From positions 1-64,000 of the forward strand of contig CAZTYH010000002.1 in assembly GCA_964617565.1 (NCBI GenBank): a DNA stretch of 64,000 nucleotides. The letters run 5' to 3'. The position numbers were made by a program, and so were the translations under genes. Under the pieces are notes generated by a model. It saw only the letters and a list, made by a program, of their open reading frames with translations. It was not told the DNA's origin and did no database searches. Positions 24,868 through 33,129 of the stretch are shown piece after piece (within the stretch, counting starts at the first letter, position 1; every line of letters starts with the position of its first letter). This DNA comes from JAKJGV01 sp964617565. Lineage in GTDB: Bacteria; Verrucomicrobiota; Kiritimatiellia; CAIQIC01; JAGNIJ01.

Positions 24868-25373
24868 CACGGCCCCCTTTCGGACGGATGGCCCGCTTCC
24901 ACCCATTTTTCCATTCCACCCGCGTACAATACGATGTTCGTCATTCCCTGTTTGCGCAGCTCCACAGCAACAAGAAAGGACTCGTCGCAGGTTTCACCGG
25001 AGCAGTAAGTCACGATCGGAAAAGACGGCCCCAGTAGAAACTGCACTTCGGGCATTTTTTCCTCCATGGCCATAAAGGGAAGCGAGAAAGCTCCGGGAAT
25101 ACGTTCCTGGCGATACTCCGCATCTGACCGTGCATCGAGGAAGATGTGGGTTCCCCGCTGGAAATATTCCCAGGCTTCCGCGGTCGTAATGAGCGTCATG
25201 CCCTCCTGCAGCGCTCGCGCCTCTATGTAGTGGCTCCAGTCTTCGACCCAGGGAATACGGCGCGGCGAAATCACGTTGGCCGCCGTGCCGAGAACGGCCG
25301 CAATCGCGGCGATCGCAAACACGCTGGACAAGGTTTCGCGCAACCGGTTCCTGGCGTTTGGGCTATCCGTCAT
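24867..25373 (-). CDS. membrane-anchored rhodanese domain protein
   Basis: The 168-residue protein has an N-terminal transmembrane helix (about 16-36) and one rhodanese domain (about 60-168). HIFLDARSDAEYRQERIPGA is the CH2A-type motif. The active-site loop is YCSGETCDES with Cys124, which would carry a persulfide, and a second Cys129. The domain end is LYAGGMEKWVEAGHP. The topology suggests a periplasmic sulfur-transfer or thiol-relay role. It overlaps both neighbours (DUF1573 by ATGA, MauE by TGATG). Confidence 0.9.
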   Translation of the reverse strand: MTDSPNARNRLRETLSSVFAIAAIAAVLGTAANVISPRRIPWVEDWSHYIEARALQEGMTLITTAEAWEYFQRGTHIFLDARSDAEYRQERIPGAFSLPFMAMEEKMPEVQFLLGPSFPIVTYCSGETCDESFLVAVELRKQGMTNIVLYAGGMEKWVEAGHPSERGP

Positions 25374-26374
25374 TGCTGAACGGCGGGTTGGGGAACAATA
25401 CGCAATGGAATTGCGAATTCCTTCGCTCCTTCCAGCGTAGTGGTGATTCGCACAGCCTTTCCGTCGAGGTCCATTACCGGACGCATGTTTCGCACTTCGA
25501 TGCGATAGGCGCTCGGGCCGGTCGGTTGAATGCGCGCCTCCATCGCCGGATCCGGAAGGTCAACGGACACTATCTGAAACGGGGTCTCTCCCTCGGAACG
25601 GCAAAGGATATAACGCACTTCCGAGCGATCGGGATTTTCAGGAAGAACAATCTCGTGAGGAGCAAACGTCAGTTCGCCCACGATAAATGCGGAAACGACA
25701 ATCTCAAAAACGGGTTGCGAGGCGATATCCGTCTCGACGCGAATATTTCCGCGCAGCGCGCCTTTATCAAGGGGAGGCACCGTTGAAACAACGATCTGGT
25801 GCGATCCTCCACCCGCAACCGCGATGTTGGTGACCATGAGCTGGGGAATATTGGCTTCCAGCTTGCGCAGCTCGATGGTTTTTCCACTGCGCCCCACCAA
25901 CTCCACAACGCCCGTCACCACGGCATCCGCCGTGATTCTTCCGAAGAAAAGCTGCCTCGGATTCACCTGGAATTCCGTCACCGCGGTGCCGTCGAAATAG
26001 AGGGTGTAGGTGGGCGTCTGCGGATCATTGGACTGAATCATGATCGCTTTCCGTTGGCGGCCCTGCCGTCCACGCAGGTCCAGCTTCGCTTTCAGGTCCG
26101 CCGTCTCGCCCGGTGCAATGAATTTGTGCGAAAGATCCGTCGCCGTACAACCGCAGGTGGCGCGCACACTGCTTATTTCGAGCGAAACATCTCCCTCATT
26201 GCGGATCACAAAGGTGTGCTCAATCACCTGGTTGTTGTCCGCCTCTCCGAAATCATAGGTCGGTTGGTCGCAGATAATTCGCGGGGCCGGTGCCGGCGCA
26301 TCCTGTGCGCCCACCACGCCGGTCAAACAGACGAACAGCAGAAGGCCCACGAAGGAAAAAAGCGTTCTTTGCAT
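25370..26374 (-). CDS. DUF1573 exported protein
   Basis: The 334-residue product has a signal peptide ending near GVVGAQ (residue 24). Residues about 35-125 form a DUF1573 domain: DQPTYDFGEADNNQVIEHTF, the VRATCGCTATD segment with Cys74 and Cys76, and IAPGETADLKAKLDLRGRQG. More beta-sandwich (ASPM/SPD-2/Hydin-like) units follow to the C-terminus. DUF1573 proteins are frequent in Bacteroidetes and PVC envelopes; their function is unknown. It is the first gene of the operon with rhodanese and MauE. Confidence 0.86.
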   Translation of the reverse strand: MQRTLFSFVGLLLFVCLTGVVGAQDAPAPAPRIICDQPTYDFGEADNNQVIEHTFVIRNEGDVSLEISSVRATCGCTATDLSHKFIAPGETADLKAKLDLRGRQGRQRKAIMIQSNDPQTPTYTLYFDGTAVTEFQVNPRQLFFGRITADAVVTGVVELVGRSGKTIELRKLEANIPQLMVTNIAVAGGGSHQIVVSTVPPLDKGALRGNIRVETDIASQPVFEIVVSAFIVGELTFAPHEIVLPENPDRSEVRYILCRSEGETPFQIVSVDLPDPAMEARIQPTGPSAYRIEVRNMRPVMDLDGKAVRITTTLEGAKEFAIPLRIVPQPAVQQ

Positions 26375-26484
26375 GTTTTTATAACTCCGGTTTGCGTACT
26401 ATCCGTAACGTTATTGCACCCCCACGAGGGGTTCAACTTGTTTTTTGACCCGTCGCGCTTCGCGTTGTTCAACCGCAAGCGCTG

Positions 26485-26514
26485 TTGACGCTGATGCATC
26501 CCGCGGGATACAGT
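26485..26514 (+). promoter_or_regulatory. promoter upstream of the Ser/Thr kinase gene
   Basis: TTGACG (26485-26490) and TACAGT (26509-26514) are separated by 18 bp in the divergent DUF1573/kinase spacer. A transcript from here would start near 26521, giving about 50 nt before the ATG at 26573. Confidence 0.45.
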
Positions 26515-26572
26515 CTGAGCATTAGTGTTAACCGGTCCGCCGGACTTGCGTGCTGAAGTTGTGCGGGTACCC

Positions 26573-28885
26573 ATGGAACGCATCAAATCATTGCCCGGCT
26601 ACGAGTTTCTTGGCCGAATTGCGGAAGGCGGCATGGCCGCTGTGTGGCTCGCGCGACAGGTGTCGCTCGACCGGCAGGTAGCCATTAAAATCCTTTCTCC
26701 CGATTTTGCACGCGAGGAAGAAGCCCGCCGCAACTTTCATCACGAAGCCCAGGCCGCGGCGCGCCTGAACCATCCCGGCATTGTCCAGGTGTATGATGCC
26801 GGCGAGCATCATGGCGCCATTTTCATGGTCATGGAATATGTAAACGGATGCACTGTCTCGGATCTCCTGGAGCGCAAGAAACGCATCAGCGAACGTCACG
26901 CTCTGCTTATCGCCGAAGGCATAGCGCTCGCGCTCGAATATGCATGGAACGAAGCGCAACTGATCCACTGCGACATCAAACCGGAGAATGTTCTCGTTGC
27001 ACAGGATGGTTCCGTGAAGCTGGCCGATCTGAGCATCGCACGCTTTATCGGCGCCCATGCGGAGCCGGATATGATCGAGGGCACCCCGCACTATGCGTCC
27101 CCCGAACAGGTGCGCGGGGAACTGGACCTCGACTGCCGGACCGACATCTATTCTCTCGGCGCCATGCTTTATCATCTTGTCACCGGCCGATTGCCGTTCG
27201 CCGACAGCCAGGGCCTCCAGGCGATGAAAAGGCAACTGAACGATTACCTTCCCGACCCCACTGAAATGAATCACAGCCTTTCCTCGGGCACTCCTTGGCT
27301 TCTGGAAAAGATGATGGTTAAGGATCGGACCCAGCGTTACTCCTCGTGGGGCGATGTATTGCGCGACATCGAGCGGGTGAAATCGGATGAAATGCCGGCA
27401 GTCCAACCGCCCACCGCAGGTCAAAGCACGATAATGAGAAGCGAAGCCCGCACTTGGGCCGTCGCACGAAAAACAGCGGCGCCGGCCGCCGTGCAATCGG
27501 CACCTGAACCGATCAAGGAACCTTCCCCCGTCGCGGCTTCAGAGCCGGTCGCTGCCGATGCGAAGGCCGGCGGCAAGGCAAAGCAGAGAAAGATCATCCT
27601 GCCCAAGGATATGCGCCGACCGATTGCCGGTTCGCCGCGCCCCCCCACCGGGCGCGACCTTTCGCGCGAGGCACTCTCCCTGATCCTCATGTTGCTGGCC
27701 GTTATAGCCGCCTACGGCGCCCTGGTTTTCTTTCATGTGTTTCGCGACCGGCAGGAGCACGTCCAGACCCGATACTGGGAGCAAAAGGAAACCAGCGGCC
27801 CGAAAATCCATCGCAAGCCCCCCTCCTCAGCGCCCCGGAAATCGGCCGCGCCGCAAAGAATCGCCTCGCAGCCACGGTCGGTACAACCGGCAACCCCGGC
27901 CTCAAAGTCATCACAGGAAAATCCGGAAAACTGGCGCCACCCCACCTATCTTAAAGGTGCGCATCTTTTCAACGAAGCACTCGAGAAGTACACCCAGTAT
28001 CAAAAAGACAAGCAGAACCCTGATGTTCTGAAAACCATCGAACAGCAGTGTCGCGAAGCGATTCGTGCCTTCGAATTTGTGAAGCCGTTCGCGCCGAAGG
28101 ATCTAGACATCCAGCGTTTGATTGACCAGTGCTATCACCTGATTTCAGACACCCGGCACTCCACGCTGCTCCTGCCCGCCTCGACCGCCAAGGGCCCCCA
28201 ATCGTCCATTACCCAGGCGCAGCCTCCCGCCATCGCCCAACTCGGAGGAGAAGTGGACAGCCTGATTCTTGCGCCGAGCTGGAATTCACCGCAAACAGGG
28301 GTAAGCGGGCGGGTGCTGGAAGATCTCGCCGCCATGCTCGATGGGAAAGCCGTGGCAAACGTGGATTTGAATGCGGACACGTCTCTTGTTGTCTTCGGAC
28401 AAATTTTCTACCTCATGCCCGCACGCGAAGCCGCCCGAATCATCGGAAAACCGACAGGAGCCCGCCGGCGACTTACCACGCCGGGGTTCCCGAAGGACAG
28501 TTTTCATTACTACACGCTCGCCGGAAATTTCGGAAACGGCTTCGATCAAATTTATCTCATCACGGACAGCACGGATCGGATCGTCGCCGTGCAGTTGGTC
28601 CGCGAGCGCACCGACAAGGAATTGTGGCTGGATTCCCAGCTGTTCCAGGATCAGTGGAGTACCTACAATTTCGTGGAAGCAAAAACCAAGGGTAATCCCA
28701 AGTGGAAAGTGGCGCTCCGATCCGAAAAAACCGGGCGAATACTCCGCGTGGACAGCGAACTTGTGGCGGGCGATGCCAACGCTTATTTCGGCCTCGGCGA
28801 TTCAAAATCGCGCGCTTCGCTTTACTTGCCGGAGCCGATCGCAAACCTCATCGCTTCCCGCGTTTCCGAGCTGCAGAAAAAGTAA
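26573..28885 (+). CDS. transmembrane serine/threonine protein kinase
   Basis: This is a Hanks-type kinase of 770 residues. The cytoplasmic kinase domain (about 8-265) has the glycine loop GRIAEGGMAAVW, the VAIKIL lysine, HCDIKPENV (HRD form HCD), LADLSIARF (DFG form DLS, so the Mg-binding Asp is kept), GTPHYASPEQ and DIYSLGAMLYHLVTG. A Pro/Ala linker, one transmembrane helix (about 366-388) and an extracytoplasmic region of about 380 residues follow. That region has no recognised repeat (no PASTA, no TPR that I can see). In-frame GTG starts at 26525 and 26561 are possible; ATG 26573 was chosen because it begins just before the kinase fold. FHA proteins are natural partners; one is at 3276. 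Confidence 0.9.
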   Translation: MERIKSLPGYEFLGRIAEGGMAAVWLARQVSLDRQVAIKILSPDFAREEEARRNFHHEAQAAARLNHPGIVQVYDAGEHHGAIFMVMEYVNGCTVSDLLERKKRISERHALLIAEGIALALEYAWNEAQLIHCDIKPENVLVAQDGSVKLADLSIARFIGAHAEPDMIEGTPHYASPEQVRGELDLDCRTDIYSLGAMLYHLVTGRLPFADSQGLQAMKRQLNDYLPDPTEMNHSLSSGTPWLLEKMMVKDRTQRYSSWGDVLRDIERVKSDEMPAVQPPTAGQSTIMRSEARTWAVARKTAAPAAVQSAPEPIKEPSPVAASEPVAADAKAGGKAKQRKIILPKDMRRPIAGSPRPPTGRDLSREALSLILMLLAVIAAYGALVFFHVFRDRQEHVQTRYWEQKETSGPKIHRKPPSSAPRKSAAPQRIASQPRSVQPATPASKSSQENPENWRHPTYLKGAHLFNEALEKYTQYQKDKQNPDVLKTIEQQCREAIRAFEFVKPFAPKDLDIQRLIDQCYHLISDTRHSTLLLPASTAKGPQSSITQAQPPAIAQLGGEVDSLILAPSWNSPQTGVSGRVLEDLAAMLDGKAVANVDLNADTSLVVFGQIFYLMPAREAARIIGKPTGARRRLTTPGFPKDSFHYYTLAGNFGNGFDQIYLITDSTDRIVAVQLVRERTDKELWLDSQLFQDQWSTYNFVEAKTKGNPKWKVALRSEKTGRILRVDSELVAGDANAYFGLGDSKSRASLYLPEPIANLIASRVSELQKK

Positions 28886-28965
28886 TTTTCCGGCCTAAAC
28901 CCTTGCCAACCACCCGGCCGTTCGATACCGTCCGCAAGCAATGCAACGGGGGAGCTTCGCAGCCA

Positions 28966-29367
28966 ATGAATAACAACCGTGTTTTAACGAAAATCCTTTT
29001 GTACGAGCGCGTCGGATTTTTACTGATTATCGCGCTTCTATGGTTGAATGAACTTCTCGATATCCCCCATCACGTGTTCGGCGCACCGAACACGCCGGTT
29101 AACTGGAGGGAAAGCCTGGTTGAATCCGTGCTGGTGGCAGCGCTCGCTGTCCTTGTTACGCGTTTCACCCGGTTTACAATGGCCCGCGTCAGCTATCTCG
29201 AGCGTTTCATCCTTGTCTGTGCTTCATGCCGTCGCGTTTGTTTTCACCAGCAATGGATCCCTTTCGATGTCTTTCTCAGGGATCACTCCGACACCCATGT
29301 ATCACACGGGCTCTGCCCTTCCTGCGCCGCCGAAATGAGCCGGGGGGTCCTGACTCCATCAGGTTGA
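28966..29367 (+). CDS. two-helix membrane protein with CxxC zinc-binding tail
   Basis: The 133-residue product has two transmembrane helices (about 14-34 and 47-66), then a cytoplasmic tail: CASCRRVCFHQQWIPFDVF, ending in SHGLCPSCAAEM. This tail is the conserved CAxCKK...W..le.y...FSHGxCPxC module usually found at the end of PAS-sensor or response-regulator proteins in other bacteria, here attached to a membrane anchor. Two CxxC pairs probably bind zinc. GGGGGA precedes the ATG at 28966, and a weak TTGCCA/TACCGT promoter lies upstream. It follows the kinase gene by 80 bp. The role is unknown. Confidence 0.68.
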   Translation: MNNNRVLTKILLYERVGFLLIIALLWLNELLDIPHHVFGAPNTPVNWRESLVESVLVAALAVLVTRFTRFTMARVSYLERFILVCASCRRVCFHQQWIPFDVFLRDHSDTHVSHGLCPSCAAEMSRGVLTPSG

Positions 29368-29371
29368 CTTC

Positions 29372-30982
29372 TCAGCCAAATGTCCGAACGAGGTTCCCCG
29401 TCGGGCTGCGGTCTTGCATCGGAATCTCGCCGAACCAGGCCTTCACCGCAGCTCGCTGGCTGGCCAGCGATGCCGAGTGCGCGTTGATATAGGTGGGCAG
29501 CGCACTGAACTGGCGCAAATGGTATGGCGAGCCGAAAGACGTGAAGACCACTTTCGGGTGCGCCGTGTAGAAGCCGTTCATAAATGCTCGGTTCTGAGGT
29601 CCGATACACCGCACCGAGCCGACGCACCACGCCGCGCCAAAGGCAAAATTGACGAAGATGGCATCCACCCTGTCCACAAAAGGATCTATCGCTCCGTAAG
29701 CCGGCGCGGCAATGTGCTCCACGCGATAGCCCCGCTTCACCAGTTCGCGGTCCACCTCCGGAAGATCGAAATTTTCGCCCGAAAACGTCACGGTCAACAC
29801 GCGCGCGCCCGGCTTCAAATCGCGCAGAGGAAGAATGCCATTCACATCCCGCACCCGGCAGATGGCTTGCTCGGAAATGGCCAGGGCCGCATCCTGAAAC
29901 TCCCTGGTCTCGGCGTCCGTCGCGGGCGGCCTCGCTTTTGAAGTCTCGTTCAATCCAAGGCGCGCCTTCAGCTCCAATACTCGCCGCGCCGCTTCGCACA
30001 CCCGCTCTTCCGACAATTCGCCGGACTGGACGGCCGCCAGCAGAAGGTTGTAAGCGTCCGGCATGCTCGGAAAGAGAAGCATATCGCACCCCGCACGAAT
30101 GCACCCCACGGTCCGCTCCTTGAAGTTTGTATAGCCGGCCACACCGCCCATGTTCATGTCATCCGTAACAATCAAGCCGTCGAATCCCATCTCCTCGCGG
30201 AGCAGATCGTGGACGATCCTGCGATTCAATGTCGCGGGGCACAACGCCCCTCTCTTATCCGTGGCGCGATCCCAGGCAGGAAGCGCGATATGCCCGATCA
30301 TCACCGAGTACACGTCCGCGGCAAACGCCGCCGCAAAAGTGCGGCCCGAAACCGCTTTCCATCGCTCCAGCGGAAGCACGTTCACGGAGGTCACCACATG
30401 CTGATCCACGTCATCCGTGCCGTCGCCGGGAAAGTGCTTGGCGCAAGCCGCAAGCCCGTGATCCTGCATGCCGCGAATGACCGCCGACGCCAGCCGGCCT
30501 ACGCGCTCCGGATCATCGCCCAGACTGCGCGTATTGGCGATGGGGTTGTCCGGGTTGATATTCACGTCCACCACGGGGCCGAATGACCAGTGAATGCCGA
30601 CAGACCGCCCGTCACGGCCGGCCGCCTTGCCCATGCTGTACGCAAGATCTTCGCTGTCCGCAGCGGCCACGGCCAGCAGGTCCGGGAATTGCGGCCTGCC
30701 CTGGATAACATAGCCCGATCCGTTCTCCAGGTCCGCGCACACCACAACAGGGACGGCGGAAGCATCCTGAATGCGCGAAAGGTTTTCCTGGTGCTGCCCG
30801 GCCGTCGCGCCCCAGACAAACAACCCGCCGAAAGGAATTTTTTCCATGTGCCGAAGCAGGGGCTCTATTCCTTCCGCCGTTTCGACCTTCGGAATGAGAA
30901 GTTGCGCGAGTTGCTGCTCCAGCGTCAATGACGCCAAGGTACGATCAACCCATTGTCTCTGCTCGGGATTCAAGGCAAACAT
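29372..30982 (-). CDS. glycoside hydrolase family 3 protein (NagZ-like catalytic domain)
   Basis: The 536-residue cytoplasmic enzyme has no signal peptide. The N-terminal GH3 barrel carries GPVVDVNINPDNPIANTRS, the NagZ-type loop KHFPGDGTDDVDQH with the Asp-His dyad used by N-acetylglucosaminidases, and the nucleophile in VTDDMNMGG (near residue 270). A C-terminal alpha/beta domain (about 370-536) follows, which single-domain NagZ lacks. The likely substrate is a beta-N-acetylhexosaminide; the neighbouring sugar ABC importer would supply it. GGAGAGAGAG precedes the start. It lies 64 bp downstream of the permease gene, at the end of the same transcription unit. Confidence 0.87.
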   Translation of the reverse strand: MFALNPEQRQWVDRTLASLTLEQQLAQLLIPKVETAEGIEPLLRHMEKIPFGGLFVWGATAGQHQENLSRIQDASAVPVVVCADLENGSGYVIQGRPQFPDLLAVAAADSEDLAYSMGKAAGRDGRSVGIHWSFGPVVDVNINPDNPIANTRSLGDDPERVGRLASAVIRGMQDHGLAACAKHFPGDGTDDVDQHVVTSVNVLPLERWKAVSGRTFAAAFAADVYSVMIGHIALPAWDRATDKRGALCPATLNRRIVHDLLREEMGFDGLIVTDDMNMGGVAGYTNFKERTVGCIRAGCDMLLFPSMPDAYNLLLAAVQSGELSEERVCEAARRVLELKARLGLNETSKARPPATDAETREFQDAALAISEQAICRVRDVNGILPLRDLKPGARVLTVTFSGENFDLPEVDRELVKRGYRVEHIAAPAYGAIDPFVDRVDAIFVNFAFGAAWCVGSVRCIGPQNRAFMNGFYTAHPKVVFTSFGSPYHLRQFSALPTYINAHSASLASQRAAVKAWFGEIPMQDRSPTGNLVRTFG

Positions 30983-31046
30983 CTCTCTCTCCGTTTGTTA
31001 CAATCCGCCAATGGCGGACAAGTGTCTGGGGGAAAACGGCAAGCCG

Positions 31047-32240
31047 CTATCCTTTGATGCCGGTCATCGAAATGCCTTCGATGAATGTCTTCTGCGTGAA
31101 GAAGAACAGAATAATAATCGGGATGCCCACCAGCGTACTGGCCGCCATCAGGTAGTGCCATTCGGTTCCTCCGTGTTGGCTCTGGAAGAACTGCAGGCCC
31201 AACGCCAGTGTAAAATCTTTCTGATTGGTCAGGTAAATCAACGGGCCCAGAAAATCATTCCACGTGCCCATGAACTGGAAAAGTCCCACCACCATGAGCG
31301 AGGGCCGGCAAAGCGGGAGCATGATCTGCCAGAAAATCCGGAATTCGCTGCAGCCATCAATGCGCGCCGCGTCCGAAAGATCTTTCGGGATCGTCATGAA
31401 GAACTGGCGAAGGAGAAAAACGTTGAATGCACCCGCGCAAAACGACCCGACCCATAACGGCCGCAGCGTGCCGATCCATCCCAGCGAGCGGAACATACTG
31501 TAGATCGGCACCATGACCACGGGGAACGGGATCATCATCGTTGCGAGCGCAATCAGGAACACCTTGTTCCGCCCCCGCCACGGAATCCGCGAAAAACCGT
31601 AGGCCGCAATCGCGCTGGAGGAAACGGTGCCCACCACCGTCAGCAGGCAAAGGATCAGTGTGTTTCTGAGGTACTGCGGAAAATACTTCATCGCGCGGAT
31701 GGCCTTGCCGAAATTCTCCCACCGAAAAGAAACCTCCCGCTCCACTTCGTCTTCAGGCACCACAAACCATGTAGCCCCGTAGTGACCCGCCGCGGCCCCC
31801 CCACTTTCTTCCATCGTTTCCGTCTCTGCTTTGACTTCCGGAATCACGCGCATCCACGGACGCTCTTCCGAACCCGGGATCTCGGCGCGTACGATCACGG
31901 GGATGCGAAGTTCTTCGTCCTCCGACGTTCGCTGGATTAAATGGCCTTCGCTGATCGAGGACTGCGCGACGATGTAGTCCATACCCAGGCGTTCATCGAA
32001 CACCACCAGGGAAGGCTGCTCCACCAGTTCGCCACGCGTCACTTTGACCCGCTCGCCGTTCACCTGCGCATACAACTGGTACGGAAGCCACGAGGGCGGC
32101 ATGGACATCGTTTGCTCAATCGGTTTGAGCGCAGTGGACATCATCCAGACCAGCGGAATGATGAAGAGTGCCGAGCCGGCGAGCAGCAATGCATACACCA
32201 TCAGCTTGAACAGAAATTGCTTCAATCGGATGAGGAACAT
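31047..32240 (-). CDS. carbohydrate ABC permease (MalG type) with large periplasmic insert
   Basis: This is the inner-membrane subunit of a CUT1-type sugar importer. Helix 1 (about 13-33) and TALKPIEQTMSMPPSWLP are canonical. An insert of about 118 residues (54-171, with predicted strands such as RGELVEQPSLVVFDERL and GATWFVVPEDEVEREV) then precedes the usual FRWENF...YLRNTLI start of the core. The EAA loop is DAARIDGCSEFRIFWQIMLP. At 397 residues it is about 115 longer than most MalG proteins. ATG 32240 follows GGGAGAGTGAG and starts 4 bp after the MalF-type gene; the upstream frame to 32291 is a shadow. Confidence 0.9.
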   Translation of the reverse strand: MFLIRLKQFLFKLMVYALLLAGSALFIIPLVWMMSTALKPIEQTMSMPPSWLPYQLYAQVNGERVKVTRGELVEQPSLVVFDERLGMDYIVAQSSISEGHLIQRTSEDEELRIPVIVRAEIPGSEERPWMRVIPEVKAETETMEESGGAAAGHYGATWFVVPEDEVEREVSFRWENFGKAIRAMKYFPQYLRNTLILCLLTVVGTVSSSAIAAYGFSRIPWRGRNKVFLIALATMMIPFPVVMVPIYSMFRSLGWIGTLRPLWVGSFCAGAFNVFLLRQFFMTIPKDLSDAARIDGCSEFRIFWQIMLPLCRPSLMVVGLFQFMGTWNDFLGPLIYLTNQKDFTLALGLQFFQSQHGGTEWHYLMAASTLVGIPIIILFFFTQKTFIEGISMTGIKG

Positions 32241-32244
32241 GTTC

Positions 32245-33129
32245 TCACTCTCCCGCGTAATAGATATGCTTCCGTGTGCCTTTGGTCGCAAGCCAGGTCA
32301 GGAAGAGAATGATGATGAACAGAACCCAGGCCATAGCGCATGCATATCCCATTTGATTATATTGAAAGGCGTTCTGGTAAAGATAAACGGCGTAAAACAG
32401 CGCCGAGCGGTTCGTTCCACCGCCGCCGAACATGATAAAAGGTTGGGCGAACACCTGCAGCGAGCCGATGATGCCCATGATGAGGTTGAAATAAAGCACA
32501 GGTGAGATCATCGGAACAGTGATATGCCGGAACTTGGTCCACGAGGACGCCCCGTCTATCTCGGCTGATTCATACAACTCGCGCGGCACGTCCTGCAACG
32601 CGGCGAGGTAAATCACCATGGAGCCGCCGACCCCCCATAGCGACATCAAAATGATGGACGGCTTGGTCCAATTCTCGTCCGAAAGCCAGTTGGGCCCTTC
32701 AACGCCGATGAAGCTGAGCGCATAGTTGAGCAGCCCGAAGCGGCCATTGAGAATCCATAGCCAGATCATCGAACTTGCAACAACGGGGACCAGCGAGGGA
32801 AGGAAATAAATCGTGCGGAAACCGGGCCGCATCTTGACTTTCTGGTTCAGCAGGATCGCCACGAGCAGCGCCAGCACCAGCCCGAAGGGCAGCGACACCG
32901 CGGCGAAATAAAGCGTGTTCCGGAGAGACTTCCAGAACACTTCATCCGTGAACATATCCTGGTAGTTCAGCGTGCCGATCCAGACCGGCCGCGTCAGCAC
33001 GTCGTAATCGCAGAACGAATAATAAATGGAGGCGCCTACCGGGTAGAGGACAAACGCGAGAAAGCCGATGATCCACGGACTGATGAAGCCGAGTCCCGTG
33101 AAAAATTCTCTCCATTCTCTCTTCGTCAT
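32245..33129 (-). CDS. carbohydrate ABC permease (MalF/UgpA type)
   Basis: The 294-residue protein has six transmembrane helices. It opens with SPWIIGFLAFVLYPVGASIY, typical of CUT1 permeases, continues with NTLYFAAVSLPFGLVLALL and has the EAA loop ESAEIDGASSWTKFRHITVP. The ATG at 33129 overlaps the stop of the binding-protein gene (ATGA). It pairs with the MalG-type subunit downstream. Confidence 0.92.
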   Translation of the reverse strand: MTKREWREFFTGLGFISPWIIGFLAFVLYPVGASIYYSFCDYDVLTRPVWIGTLNYQDMFTDEVFWKSLRNTLYFAAVSLPFGLVLALLVAILLNQKVKMRPGFRTIYFLPSLVPVVASSMIWLWILNGRFGLLNYALSFIGVEGPNWLSDENWTKPSIILMSLWGVGGSMVIYLAALQDVPRELYESAEIDGASSWTKFRHITVPMISPVLYFNLIMGIIGSLQVFAQPFIMFGGGGTNRSALFYAVYLYQNAFQYNQMGYACAMAWVLFIIILFLTWLATKGTRKHIYYAGE

